Part shown: positions 8,713-16,872 of the stretch, piece after piece
How the letters are laid out: the number at the start of each line of letters is the position of its first letter
Numbering within the stretch: position 1 is the first letter of the stretch
Assembly: GCA_035651755.1 (NCBI GenBank)
Contig: DASRFA010000053.1
Location: 35,053-99,052 of the forward strand
Origin: DASRFA01 sp035651755
GTDB lineage: Bacteria > Desulfobacterota > Binatia > UBA12015
Length of the DNA stretch: 64,000 nt
Direction: 5' to 3'
Translations under genes and position numbers: made by a program
Notes under the pieces: model-generated
What the model was told of the DNA's origin: nothing
Database searches by the model: none
The model's input: the letters and a program-made list of their open reading frames with translations, nothing else

Positions 8713-9603
8713 TCAGTCGGAAGGCTGCGCTGCGCTCGCCGGTCGCGCGTCGGCGGGCAGGCGGACGCGCGCGACGGTTCCGCGACCCGCTCCCGCGCTC
8801 TCGAGTCGAAGCGATCCGGCGTGCCTCTCGACGAGGCCGAGCGCGAGCGGAAGCCCGAGCCCGCGCCGCGCCTCGCGCGACGCCTCGGTGTCGCGCGCCC
8901 CTGCAATCAGGTTCTCCGCCTGCTCGGGATCGAGCCCGCTGCCGGTGTCCGTCACCTCGACCTCGACTTGAGCTCCGTCGCGACGGAGCCGGACGCCGAC
9001 GCGGCCGCCTTCGGGAGTCGCGCGGATCGCGTTGTCGACGAGCTGTGCGATCGCCTGCGCGAGGCGGTCGCCGTCACCCTGCAGCGTCACGTCGCCGACC
9101 GCCGGCTCGATCTCGACCTGGACGCCCTTCGCGCGCGCGACCGGCGCCGTCTTCTCGACGGCGGCGCGCGCGGCCGCGCTCAGGTCGACCGGGCCGTCGC
9201 TGTAGGACAGCGTTCCGGCCCGCAGGCGCGCGAGGTCCACGAGGCACTCGAGGAGGCGCACCTGCGCGCGCGCGCCGCGCTCGATGGCGTCGAGCGCGCG
9301 CTCGCGCTTCTCTTCCGGCAAGAGCCCGCCGCGCAGCAGCTGTGCCCACGTGAGCACGGTCCCGATCGGACCGCGCAGGTCGTGCGAGACGCTCGAGATG
9401 AACTGATCGCGCGACTTCGCCGCGCGCGCCGCCTCGGCGCGCGCCTCCTCGAGCTCGCGCGCGAGCCGGTCGGCGCGCTCTTCCGCGGCCAGGCGCAGCG
9501 AGCGCTCGCGATCGACTTCTTCGCCGTCGTGGGCGCGCGCCGCGTGCGTCCGGCCGCCCTCCGGCGTCGATCGACCGCGTCCCGCCACGCCGTCCAACTT
9601 CAT
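8713..9603 (-). CDS. Soluble sensor histidine kinase
   Basis: This 296-residue kinase has no membrane helix. Residues about 25-65 form a charged Ala/Arg/Glu coiled coil, followed by HisKA with the phospho-acceptor His74 in S-V-S-H-D-L-R-G-P. A HATPase domain follows, with the N-box V-D-N-A-I-R, G1 box D-T-G-S-G-L and a G2 box L-G-L-P-L-A-L-G. No sensor domain is visible, so input may come through the coiled coil or a partner. It is convergent with the hybrid kinase and lies immediately downstream of the four-BON gene on the same strand, which suggests a role in the neighbouring envelope-stress genes. The ATG at 9603 is the first in frame after the candidate promoter. Confidence 0.85.
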   Translation of the reverse strand: MKLDGVAGRGRSTPEGGRTHAARAHDGEEVDRERSLRLAAEERADRLARELEEARAEAARAAKSRDQFISSVSHDLRGPIGTVLTWAQLLRGGLLPEEKRERALDAIERGARAQVRLLECLVDLARLRAGTLSYSDGPVDLSAAARAAVEKTAPVARAKGVQVEIEPAVGDVTLQGDGDRLAQAIAQLVDNAIRATPEGGRVGVRLRRDGAQVEVEVTDTGSGLDPEQAENLIAGARDTEASREARRGLGLPLALGLVERHAGSLRLESAGAGRGTVARVRLPADARPASAAQPSD

Positions 9604-9611
9604 GGCGTCCG

Positions 9612-9640
9612 ATCGAATCGGGCGCGCGCCGGAGTGTCAA
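9612..9640 (-). promoter_or_regulatory. Possible sigma70 promoter for the soluble kinase
   Basis: A perfect TTGACA on the minus strand (9640-9635) is followed 17 bases later by TTCGAT (9617-9612, 3 of 6). The ATG at 9603 is 8 bases further, which implies a very short or leaderless transcript. It sits in the 49-base gap between the kinase and the BON gene. Confidence 0.3.
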
Positions 9641-9652
9641 CAGTGGTCGCGT

Positions 9653-10714
9653 TCACCCCTCGCCCTTCACGTGCAGGTCGTCGGAGATCACCGAGCGAAC
9701 GCCGGGCGTCGACCGGGCGGCGACTGCGGCCGTCACGCGATCGAACGAGCTCGGCACGTCGCCCGTGAGCCGCACGACGCCGTTCTTGACCTCCACGTCG
9801 ATGTCCGCCTTCGCGAGCGACGAGCGCCGCTCGAGCGACTGCTCGACTGCCTTCTGGAGGTCGTCGTCCTTCGCCTCGACCGCATCCTGGCGAGAGCTGG
9901 GGACCACCTGGAGCTCGTTCCGGACCTGGTGCACGCCGTTCACCTTGCGCGCGTCGGCCTCGGCCGCGGCCTTTTGCTTGTCGCTCGAAACCATGCCGAA
10001 CAGGGTCACGACGCCGCGGTCGGTGTCGACGTTGACGTCGAGGGCCGGGGTGTCGGGATCCGCGAGGAGGCGCATCTTCGCCTGCGAGGTGATCCACGCG
10101 TCGCTGACCGTCGCGGACGCTGCATGCGCCGTTTCACCCGCGGTCCGGCGATCGCCCTCGCGCCGGACCTCGGCGTCGGCGAGCGCGTCGGGGCTCTTGA
10201 TCTCGCTCGCGACGCGGCGCACGCCCGGCACGCCGGCCGCCGTCGAGACCGCCGTCAGGTGATCTTCGAAGCTCTCGGCACGCCCGGCGAGCAGCACGAC
10301 GCCGCCGTTCACCGACTCCACCGTGATGTCGCTTCCGGCGAGCTGCGGGGTGTCGGCGAGCGCCTTCTGGACGTCCGCCTTCACGCGATCGTCCTTCGCA
10401 TCGGTCCGCGCGTTCGCGCCTGCCGTGACGACCTGGAGCAGGTTTCGCACCTCGCGTGTCCCGTCGATCTTGCGCGCGACGTCCGCGGCGCGCGCCTTCT
10501 CCTGCTCGCTCGTGACCTTCCCGTGCAGCGTCACCCGGCCGTCCACCGTGTCGACGTTGATCGCGGTGCCGGAGACGCCGTCCGTCGTGAGAAGCGCCAT
10601 CTTCGTCTTCGCAGTGATCCAGGCGTCGCTGGCGGCGTGGCTGGGCCGCGCCGCGAGCAGCGCGATCACAGCGCCGGCGAGCATGATGCTCGATCGTCTC
10701 GCAATTCGGTTCAT
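9653..10714 (-). CDS. Periplasmic protein with four BON domains (OsmY-like)
   Basis: A Sec signal peptide (basic MNRIARRSS, hydrophobic core, cut near A-R-P-S-H-A-A) is followed by four BON repeats at about residues 30-97, 105-175, 205-275 and 285-350. Each has the family pattern V-x-L-x-G near its middle and ends in V-x-x-V-x-N or a variant. BON domains bind phospholipid membranes; the E. coli relative OsmY has two and is induced by osmotic stress. Repeats 1 and 3 both open with the rare D-A-W-I-T phrase, as do 2 and 4 with a D-D-x-x-(K/Q) opening, so the protein looks like a duplicated two-BON unit. The ATG at 10714 has a strong AGGAGGGA site just upstream. Confidence 0.9.
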   Translation of the reverse strand: MNRIARRSSIMLAGAVIALLAARPSHAASDAWITAKTKMALLTTDGVSGTAINVDTVDGRVTLHGKVTSEQEKARAADVARKIDGTREVRNLLQVVTAGANARTDAKDDRVKADVQKALADTPQLAGSDITVESVNGGVVLLAGRAESFEDHLTAVSTAAGVPGVRRVASEIKSPDALADAEVRREGDRRTAGETAHAASATVSDAWITSQAKMRLLADPDTPALDVNVDTDRGVVTLFGMVSSDKQKAAAEADARKVNGVHQVRNELQVVPSSRQDAVEAKDDDLQKAVEQSLERRSSLAKADIDVEVKNGVVRLTGDVPSSFDRVTAAVAARSTPGVRSVISDDLHVKGEG

Positions 10715-10823
10715 GAGTGATCCCTCCTCATGTCGGTTGATGATCGCCGATCGCGTCGGTGCAGACCGGCACGAGTGCGAGCGCTGGCTCCGCGCGTCGA
10801 AGCCAGCGCTCCGAGCGGTCGCT

Positions 10824-10985
10824 TCACGGAGAAGCGCGGCCGGTGAACGCCGCCACCACCAGGAAGATGAGTGCGACGACCACGAGGATGTAACCGATCT
10901 CCGCGGACATCCCGGCCACGCCACGGAAGCCGAGAACCGCCGCGATGAGAGCGACCACGAAGAACGTCAGCGCCCAGCTCAGCAT
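10824..10985 (-). CDS. DUF1328 small membrane protein (YtjA-like)
   Basis: This 53-residue protein is almost all membrane: two helices, residues about 3-20 and 29-48, separated by G-F-R-G-V-A-G-M-S. It begins M-L-S-W-A-L-T-F-F, the characteristic start of the DUF1328/YtjA family, whose function is unknown and which is often found with stress genes. A GGGAGG ribosome site lies 7-8 bases before the ATG. It lies upstream of the four-BON gene on the same strand with a 109-base gap, so it may have its own transcript. Confidence 0.88.
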   Translation of the reverse strand: MLSWALTFFVVALIAAVLGFRGVAGMSAEIGYILVVVALIFLVVAAFTGRASP

Positions 10986-11314
10986 GTGAGAACCTCCCGC
11001 ACCCTCGGGTGCACCGTTGAACCGATCCGTCGGCCCCATGGACGGTGCTCGCCGACGACGTCGCCGAGCGCCGCACGCATCCTTGTGACCGCGCTTCGAG
11101 CAACCGCGGTGCCACCGCGAAGAACGCGGCAGCGACTCGGAATTCCGGTGGTCGACGCGCGCTGCGCTCGTCGCCCGGCAAATGTGCGACCGAGCCCGTG
11201 TAAGCGTTACACCGAAGCGCGCGGGTCGAGCGCAGCGGGGACGAACGGAAACATTGCCCTGACCGAAGCCGCGGGAAGCGCGGTCGGTCGGCCGCTTCGC
11301 GGTTCGGCTCGGAT
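10986..11314. other. Intergenic region upstream of the DUF1328 gene
   Basis: I see no protein-coding gene here. Because both flanking genes are on the minus strand, this 329-base stretch should hold the promoter of the DUF1328 gene and the end of the DUF3618 transcript. It contains the perfect palindrome described separately at 11198-11212. No T-rich terminator is visible. Confidence 0.5.
11198..11212. promoter_or_regulatory. Perfect inverted repeat, possible operator
   Basis: GTGTAA-GCG-TTACAC is a perfect 6-base inverted repeat with a 3-base centre. It lies about 215 bases upstream of the DUF1328 start. A partly matching copy (GTAAGCGTTTCAC) occurs at 14822-14834 in the divergent AI-2E/CsbD region. 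The symmetry suggests a dimeric regulator, whose identity is unknown. Confidence 0.4.
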
Positions 11315-11839
11315 TCAGATGAGGGTCGTGCTGGCTGGCTCTCCGTCCGTGGCAGCGTCGGACGGCGTGTCGCCGCGCCGGTCGGCGGGAACGGACGCTT
11401 CGGGCGCGCGCGAAAGCGACCCGTCTCGCGAGGCTCCGGCCGCGTGCTCGTCGCGAGGACGAGCGCCGTTCCCGTTCCGCATCCGGTCGCCGACGCGCGC
11501 GAGGACCTTTGGCACCTGGCGCTCGATGATCTGATGCACGAGCCCGGTGAGGGCGACGAATCCCACGTGCACGAGGAGCGAGCTCGGCCGGAGCTTCCGC
11601 GCCGGGTCGTCGGGCATGCCGTTCGCGAGCGACCCGTTCGCGCTCGCGCGCTGGCCGAGACGCCCGAGTGCGAAGCCGACCGCGATCGAGCCGCCAAGCG
11701 CGAGCCACGGATGCTGTCCGATCTGCGCCTTCACGTCGACCTTCCGGCGAAGCTCGTCGCGCAGCAGCTCGAGCTTCTCCTCGAGGTCCTGCCGGGTCGC
11801 TACGATGTCCTCGTGGATGGTTTCCGATTCGTCAGCCAT
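11315..11839 (-). CDS. DUF3618-like membrane-associated protein
   Basis: The first 40 of 174 residues, I-H-E-D-I-V-A-T-R-Q-D-L-E-E-K-L-E-L-L, match the amphipathic DUF3618 opening (I-x-x-D-I-x-x-T-R-x-x-L). Hydrophobic segments follow at about residues 43-62 and 85-105, and the last 60 residues are a disordered, polar, Ala/Arg/Asp-rich tail. Proteins of this type travel with YqjD- and YqjE-like proteins, as here: its 5' end overlaps the preceding gene by 40 bases, so the three are probably one operon. Function unknown; membrane association and stress are plausible from context. Confidence 0.75.
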   Translation of the reverse strand: MADESETIHEDIVATRQDLEEKLELLRDELRRKVDVKAQIGQHPWLALGGSIAVGFALGRLGQRASANGSLANGMPDDPARKLRPSSLLVHVGFVALTGLVHQIIERQVPKVLARVGDRMRNGNGARPRDEHAAGASRDGSLSRAPEASVPADRRGDTPSDAATDGEPASTTLI

Positions 11840-12219
11840 TGGTAGTTCTCCTGTAGCGACTCGGCGGTCTTCTCCGGGTAGAGGTTCGCCGCGCGCAGAC
11901 GCGCGAGCGCGACCGCGAGCAGGATGCCGCCGACGACGAGCAGGAATCCGCCGGCCAGAGCGTAGCCGGCCCACGGCGGCCACATGCGGACGAACGCGAT
12001 CACGAGGCCGCCCGCGAGCACGCCCACGATCAGGCCCGCGGCGGCGAGGAACGCGCCGGCGACCAGCAGCACGGCCGGCGTCTTGAACGACGATAGGTCG
12101 GAACGGAGCTCGACGCGGGCGAGCTCGAGCTCCTTGCGGACGAGCATCCCGACGTCGCCCAGGATGTCGGCGACGAGCGACGTGAGCGACGCGTCGCCCT
12201 CGCGGTTCTGCGCCTGCAC
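11800..12219 (-). CDS. DUF1469/YqjE-like (phage holin superfamily III type) membrane protein
   Basis: The protein has 139 residues. An N-terminal amphipathic region (L-V-A-D-I-L-G-D-V-G-M-L-V-R-K-E-L-E-L-A) is typical of the family, followed by two membrane helices at about residues 50-75 and 84-108 and a short polar tail. E. coli YqjE is encoded next to YqjD and is stress-induced, and the same pairing is seen here. The start is ambiguous: two GTG codons lie six bases apart, and 12219 is preferred because GGAGG then has a sensible spacing. The 3' end overlaps the DUF3618-like gene by 40 bases. Confidence 0.78.
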   Translation of the reverse strand: MQAQNREGDASLTSLVADILGDVGMLVRKELELARVELRSDLSSFKTPAVLLVAGAFLAAAGLIVGVLAGGLVIAFVRMWPPWAGYALAGGFLLVVGGILLAVALARLRAANLYPEKTAESLQENYQWLTNRKPSTRTS

Positions 12220-12221
12220 CG

Positions 12222-12554
12222 TCACCTCCGAAGCGCGCGCGCGGCGAGGAAGCCGATGCTGGCCCCGACCAGAACCGTTCCGATCGGCCGCCGGCGGATC
12301 GCCGACTCGATCTCCGTACGCCATGTCGTCGGGTCGCCCTCGCGGATCAGGGCTCCGACGCGCTCGACGCCGCGCTTGACCGACTGCGCCGCCGATTGCG
12401 CCGCGTCGGCGACGCGCTCCGTCGCCGAGCTCGGCGGCTGCGCGCCGCGCGACGTCTCGTAGGTCGGAGGCGACACGCCCGCGGCGAGCGGCGTCACGCC
12501 GTCGTCCGGCAGCAGTTCTTCTTCGGAACGAACGCGACTCGTCGCCGTCGCCAT
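12222..12554 (-). CDS. Small C-tail-anchored protein, YqjD/ElaB (DUF883)-like
   Basis: This 110-residue protein has a polar, Ala/Ser/Glu-rich N-terminal half, an amphipathic helix at about residues 43-72 and a C-terminal R-R-R-P-I-G-T-V-L-V-G-A-S-I-G-F-L-A anchor ending in basic residues. This is the layout of ribosome-associated, inner-membrane YqjD/ElaB proteins, though the sequence match is limited to the tail. A GGGAGG site precedes the ATG. It is the first of three tightly packed minus-strand genes. Whether it binds ribosomes here is unknown. Confidence 0.65.
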   Translation of the reverse strand: MATATSRVRSEEELLPDDGVTPLAAGVSPPTYETSRGAQPPSSATERVADAAQSAAQSVKRGVERVGALIREGDPTTWRTEIESAIRRRPIGTVLVGASIGFLAARALRR

Positions 12555-12734
12555 GATGCACCCTCCCGGTCGGCGGCCGGAGCAATGCCCGTGCCGGCTC
12601 CGTCTGCGCGTCGATTGCCCGGGGCGCGATGACCGCGCCCGCGTCGGCTGCGCGGCACGCGCGGCGGCTCCGCGTGCGCGCAGGACCAGTCACCGCGCGA
12701 AACTACAAACGTCCTGCAATTCCGGGTGGGCGAC

Positions 12735-14648
12735 TCACGCGGCGGACGTGCGGATGGTCGCGGCGGGATGGTCATCGCCGCTCGCGTCCTCTTCCGTCGC
12801 CTCGTCCGCGTCGGGCATCGGAGCGCCGGTCGCCTGCCACACGCGGTCGCGCGCCTCGAGGAACGAGCCGACCGCGCTCGTCGCGGTGGGCTGCCCATCT
12901 GCGGTCGGCTCTGGAGGGAGGAGGCCGCGCCACGCGATCACCACGACGCGCGTCGAGGGCAGGCGGCGTCGCAGGACCTGCGCGATGCGGCGCGCCGGAC
13001 CGACGCTCTCCGCGGAGAGCGCCACGATGCACGCGACGGGCGGGGGCGTGCCGACCGGATCGAAGTCGCCGTCGAGCGCCGCGTCGGCCCACCAAGCGGG
13101 CGCGATCTCGGCGTACGGGCCGTCGACGAGGTTCCGGAGGATCGCGACCCCGAGGTCGTCGGGCGCGCCGTTCGCCGGATAGGCCGGGATGCGGGGCGGC
13201 CGGTGAGCGCCCGGCTCGGCGGGTTCGGGCGCGGCCTTGCCGCGCCGCTCGAGGTCGATCGCGTCGATCACCTCGCGCGCGGCGCGCAGCACGCGTTGCT
13301 CGTCCGCCGGCGACAGCGCCGCCCGCACGCGGTCGGCGCGCATCGCGACGAGAGCGGGAACGAGGAGCTCGTCGTACGCGTGCGACTCGGGGTGCGCGTC
13401 GCCGAACTCGTGGACGATCTCGCGCGCCTCCTCCGCGTCGCCCGCGAGCAGCCGCTGGTAGAGCCGGGCGTGGAGGTCGAGCGGCGGCTCGTCGCCGAGC
13501 AGGACGGCCAGAAACTGCAGGTCGGGGACGTAGCGGCTCAGCACCACGAGGCAGACCGTGAGCGGCGTCGCGACGATGAGACCGACCGGCCCCCAGAGCC
13601 ACGTCCAGAACGCGATCGCGACCAGGAGCGCGACCTGCGACACGCCTGCGCTCTGCCCGTAGAGGAGCGGCTCGAGCAGCATGTTGCAGATGAGCTCGGC
13701 GCCGACGATCACGCCGAGGACGAGCAGCGGACCCTGCCAGCCGGGAATCACCGCGAGGCTCAGCAGGACCGGGAGACCGCCGCCGATCAACGGTCCGACG
13801 TAGGGAATGAAGCGCAGCATGGCGGCGAGGAAGCCGAACAGAAGGGCGTACGGCAGGCCGATCAGGAAGAGCACCGTGCCGATCGCGACGCCGAAGCTCG
13901 CGTTGATGGTCGTCTGCATCACGAGATAGCGGCTGATGCGCTGTGCCGCCTCGTCGAGCGCGCGCGTCGTCACCGCGATGTGCGCGTGTCCGGCGATCCG
14001 CAGGACCCGGTTCCTGAGCCCGCGGCGCTCGATGAGGATGAAGATCACGAGCACGACCACGAGGCCGGCCGTCGACAGCGCTTCGAGCAGGGGCGGAAGC
14101 TGGAGCAGCACCGAGCCCGGCTTCTCCACCACGACGGCGACCTGCTCGGGCGGCGGCGCGCCTTCGTGGCCGCCGTTGATCTCGTCCATGACCTGCCCCG
14201 CCGTCGAGCGGAAGCGGTCGACGATCGTCCCGCGTGCGACCTCGCGGACCGCGATCGCTCGCTCGCGGATGGTCGAACGGTAGCGCGGCAGCTCGTCGCC
14301 GAGATGCGAGACCTGGCGGAGAATGGCGTAGCCCGCCGCCGTCAGCACGACGAACGTCAGCAAGGTGACCACGATCACCGACGGCACGTTCCCCATTCCG
14401 AGGCGCTCGAAGCGGTCGACGACCGGCGCGAGGAGGAAAGCGAGCAGCACCGCGAGCGCGACCGGGATGAAGACCGCGCTCCCGAAGTAGAGCGAGGCGA
14501 CGACGACGAACGCGGTCGCCAGCCCCACGAACACGCGCATCCCGGCGATCGGTTGCTCGTGCGACTGGCTCTGCCGGTCGGCGAGCGGCGTCTCGGTCGC
14601 CGCCGGTGGCGGCTCGGACGGTTCGCTCGAGTCGTTGGATGGCGTCAC
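12735..14648 (-). CDS. AI-2E family transporter with a long soluble C-terminal region
   Basis: This 637-residue protein has the AI-2E/PerM core: paired N-terminal helices (about residues 40-80), a periplasmic loop, then a helix cluster containing the conserved R-F-I-P-Y-V-G-P-(L)-I-G-G motif and a final W-G-P-V-G-L-I-V-A-T-P-L-T helix near 370. The family exports small molecules or sodium/protons; the name does not prove autoinducer transport. Beyond about residue 390 there are roughly 245 soluble residues, including a Val/Ile-rich alpha/beta-looking segment around 540-590 and an acidic end. The GTG at 14648 is chosen because it starts a polar leader just before the first helix pair; no clear ribosome site supports it. 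Confidence 0.82.
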   Translation of the reverse strand: MTPSNDSSEPSEPPPAATETPLADRQSQSHEQPIAGMRVFVGLATAFVVVASLYFGSAVFIPVALAVLLAFLLAPVVDRFERLGMGNVPSVIVVTLLTFVVLTAAGYAILRQVSHLGDELPRYRSTIRERAIAVREVARGTIVDRFRSTAGQVMDEINGGHEGAPPPEQVAVVVEKPGSVLLQLPPLLEALSTAGLVVVLVIFILIERRGLRNRVLRIAGHAHIAVTTRALDEAAQRISRYLVMQTTINASFGVAIGTVLFLIGLPYALLFGFLAAMLRFIPYVGPLIGGGLPVLLSLAVIPGWQGPLLVLGVIVGAELICNMLLEPLLYGQSAGVSQVALLVAIAFWTWLWGPVGLIVATPLTVCLVVLSRYVPDLQFLAVLLGDEPPLDLHARLYQRLLAGDAEEAREIVHEFGDAHPESHAYDELLVPALVAMRADRVRAALSPADEQRVLRAAREVIDAIDLERRGKAAPEPAEPGAHRPPRIPAYPANGAPDDLGVAILRNLVDGPYAEIAPAWWADAALDGDFDPVGTPPPVACIVALSAESVGPARRIAQVLRRRLPSTRVVVIAWRGLLPPEPTADGQPTATSAVGSFLEARDRVWQATGAPMPDADEATEEDASGDDHPAATIRTSAA

Positions 14649-14981
14649 GGCGTTCGTTCGTTGAAGGGGGTCAGCAAGCGGCGCGCCGCCCCGCCTGCAA
14701 GGTCCGCGCCGGCGTGAGCCGCGTGCGGGCCCGAAATCTGCACGCGGCCTTCGCGGGTACGCGATGCTTGGGATCGCGCGTGCAGAAGTTTCATCTGCGG
14801 CTTGCAAGGACGTCGGCCGCCGTAAGCGTTTCACGCATGACAGTGCTCGGTGACGCGAGCGACCCACGCTGCGCCGGAACACGCGCGCGTCGGATGCCGG
14901 CCCGGGGCTTGCATCGCTTCAGTACGCAAGCGCGCGGCTCGAGCTTCGAGCGCCCACGCGCGCATCGCAAAAGGAGAAGTC
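14649..14981. other. Divergent regulatory region between the AI-2E transporter and csbD
   Basis: No gene is visible. Both flanking genes point outward, so this 333-base stretch must hold both promoters. It contains GTAAGCGTTTCAC at 14822-14834, a near copy of the palindrome at 11198. A loose GG-N10-GC pattern starts at TGG 14769 and points towards csbD; the match to a sigma54 promoter is weak. Confidence 0.45.
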
Positions 14982-15179
14982 ATGAACTGGGATCAGATCG
15001 AAGGGAAGTGGAAGCAGTTCTCGGGCAAGGTGCGCGAGAAGTGGGGCAAGCTGACCGACGACGACCTCACGACGATCGCCGGGAAGCGCGACAGCCTTCT
15101 CGGGAAGCTCCAGCAGCGCTACGGCTACGCGAAAGACGAAGCCGAGCGCCAGCTCGACGATTTCGCCCGCGGCCTCTGA
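14982..15179 (+). CDS. CsbD family stress protein
   Basis: This 65-residue hydrophilic protein starts M-N-W-D-Q-I-E-G-K-W-K-Q, the hallmark of the CsbD family, and continues K-G-K/R-x-x-x-K-W-G-K-L-T-D-D-D-L and K-D-E-A-E-R-Q-L-D-D-F. CsbD proteins are general stress proteins of unknown mechanism (sigma-B regulon in Bacillus, YjbJ in E. coli). AAGGAGAAG directly before the ATG fixes the start. It stands alone, divergent from the AI-2E gene and next to other stress-type genes. Confidence 0.93.
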   Translation: MNWDQIEGKWKQFSGKVREKWGKLTDDDLTTIAGKRDSLLGKLQQRYGYAKDEAERQLDDFARGL

Positions 15180-15204
15180 GTCCGGGTGGTTCGCGCGGGC
15201 CCGT

Positions 15205-15233
15205 CCCAGCGGCGGGCCCGCGTCGCCGCTGGG
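15205..15233. terminator. Stem-loop between convergent csbD and the sigma54 regulator gene
   Basis: CCCAGCGGCG pairs perfectly with CGCCGCTGGG around a 9-base loop. It lies 25 bases after the csbD stop and 34 bases from the stop of the opposite gene, so it may end both transcripts. There is no T-tract, as is usual in such GC-rich DNA. Confidence 0.5.
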
Positions 15234-15267
15234 CGGCGGGTCGAGCAGATCCGCCGCCCGAGCGCGC

Positions 15268-16674
15268 TCAGGTCCCGCCGGTCGCGCGCGCCGGCATGTC
15301 CTTCGCCTTCGCGCGCCCGCTGTACGCGTTCAGCCGGTTGTAGAGAGTCTTCAGGCTGATGCCGAGCGTCCGCGCCGCCTGCTCCTTGTTTCCGTCGTAC
15401 GCCTCGAGCGTCGCGAAGATGAGCCGGCGTTCCGCCTCCGCGATCGACGTCCCCGGACGAAGCACGATCGTCGGACCGGCGACCGTCGTTCCGCCCGGTG
15501 CGGGCGCGTCGAGCGCCGCGTCGCCGGTCAACGTCGGGAGGCAGGCGACGTCGATCTCGTCGTCGGCGAGGATGAACGCGCGGTGCATCACGTTCTTGAG
15601 CTCGCGCACGTTGCCGGGCCAGTGGTAGCGCCGCAGCAGCTCGATCGCGCCGCGGCCGAGCCGCTTGTTCATCTTCTCCTCGCGATTCATCTGCGCGAGG
15701 AAGGTCTCGGCCAGGAGGTCGATGTCGCCGCCGCGATCGCGCAGCGGCGGTAGCTGGAGCGGGAACACGCTCAGGCGGTACAGCAGGTCGGGCCGGAACT
15801 TGCCGTTCTCGACCGCCTCCTGCGCGCTCCGGTTGGTCGCGCCGATGATCCGGACGTCGACCGGGATCTCCTTCTCGCCGCCGATCCGGACGACCGTGCC
15901 GCTCTCGAGCGTCCGCAGGAGCTTCACCTGCAGGTCGATCGGCATCTCGGTGACCTCGTCGAGGAAGAGCGTGCCGCCGCCCGCGCGCTCGAAGTAGCCG
16001 CGGTGTTGGCGATCGGCGCCCGTGAAGCTGCCGCGCTCGTGCCCGAAGAGCTCGCTCTCGATGAGCTGGGGCGACACGGCGCCGCAGTTTAGGGCGATGA
16101 AGGGGCTCTTCCGACGGCGGCTGATCTGGTGGATCGTCTGCGCGACGACCTCCTTGCCGGTCCCGCTCTCACCCTGGATCAACACGGTCGCGTTGGTCGG
16201 TGCGACGCGCGCGATCAGGTCGTAGAGCTCCTGCATCGGGGGCGACGCGCCGACGAGCGCACCGAACCGGCCGAGACGACGGAGCTCGTTTCGCAGGTCG
16301 TCCACCTGCTCGGAAAGCTCCCGGCGGCGCGCGACGTTCGCGAGGATCGCCTGGAGGCGCTGTACGTCCACCGGCTTCGTCAAGTAGTCGACGGCGCCGT
16401 CGCGCAGCGCCTTCACGGCCGAGTCGACGCTCGCGTGGCCGGTGATGACGACCACCTCGGTCGGGACGTCGGCGAGCTGGCGCAGGAGCTGCGAGCCGTC
16501 GCCGTCGGGGAGGCTCAGGTCCACGAGCGCGAGATCGGGGGTGCGATCCGCGAGCATGGTGCGCGCGTCCGCCAGCGTCCGGGCGGTCTCCGTCGAGAAG
16601 CCGTGCTGGCGGACGACCTCGGTGATCGCTTCGAGGAAGTCCGGATCGTCGTCGATGATCGTTGCGTGCGGCAT
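15268..16674 (-). CDS. Sigma54-dependent response regulator (NtrC family)
   Basis: Residues 1-120 of 468 are a receiver with the acidic pocket D-D-D near residue 8 and the phospho-acceptor in A-L-V-D-L-S-L-P. Residues about 135-365 are the AAA+ domain: Walker A G-E-S-G-T-G-K-E, the sigma54-contact loop as G-S-F-T-G-A (Ser in place of the usual Ala), Walker B T-L-F-L-D-E-V. The C-terminus has a Fis-type helix-turn-helix (E-Q-A-A-R-T-L-G-I-S-L-K-T-L-Y-N-R). It activates sigma54 promoters after phosphorylation. rpoN is in this window at 34.4 kb. No kinase is directly linked; the hybrid and soluble kinases nearby are candidates. The ATG at 16674 gives the standard receiver start. Confidence 0.93.
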   Translation of the reverse strand: MPHATIIDDDPDFLEAITEVVRQHGFSTETARTLADARTMLADRTPDLALVDLSLPDGDGSQLLRQLADVPTEVVVITGHASVDSAVKALRDGAVDYLTKPVDVQRLQAILANVARRRELSEQVDDLRNELRRLGRFGALVGASPPMQELYDLIARVAPTNATVLIQGESGTGKEVVAQTIHQISRRRKSPFIALNCGAVSPQLIESELFGHERGSFTGADRQHRGYFERAGGGTLFLDEVTEMPIDLQVKLLRTLESGTVVRIGGEKEIPVDVRIIGATNRSAQEAVENGKFRPDLLYRLSVFPLQLPPLRDRGGDIDLLAETFLAQMNREEKMNKRLGRGAIELLRRYHWPGNVRELKNVMHRAFILADDEIDVACLPTLTGDAALDAPAPGGTTVAGPTIVLRPGTSIAEAERRLIFATLEAYDGNKEQAARTLGISLKTLYNRLNAYSGRAKAKDMPARATGGT

Positions 16675-16872
16675 CGTGGCGTCTAGTGGCGCAATTGTAG
16701 GATCTGCAGCATCGAGGCGCAAAGCCCTCCTGGCGCCGAGGTGGTCGGAATCCCTTTCTGGGACCCCGCCGATCGCGCCGCGCTCGCGGCGTGGCCCGGA
16801 TTCTGCATCTCCCCAGGACAGCCTACACGGTCACGCGGGAGTGGGAAGAAGTCATCCCGCGGGAGCGCCACC

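Noticed and set aside
14769..14784. Sigma54 promoter before csbD
   Set aside because: Spacing fits GG-N10-GC but the bases around both elements match poorly, and such patterns are common by chance in GC-rich DNA.
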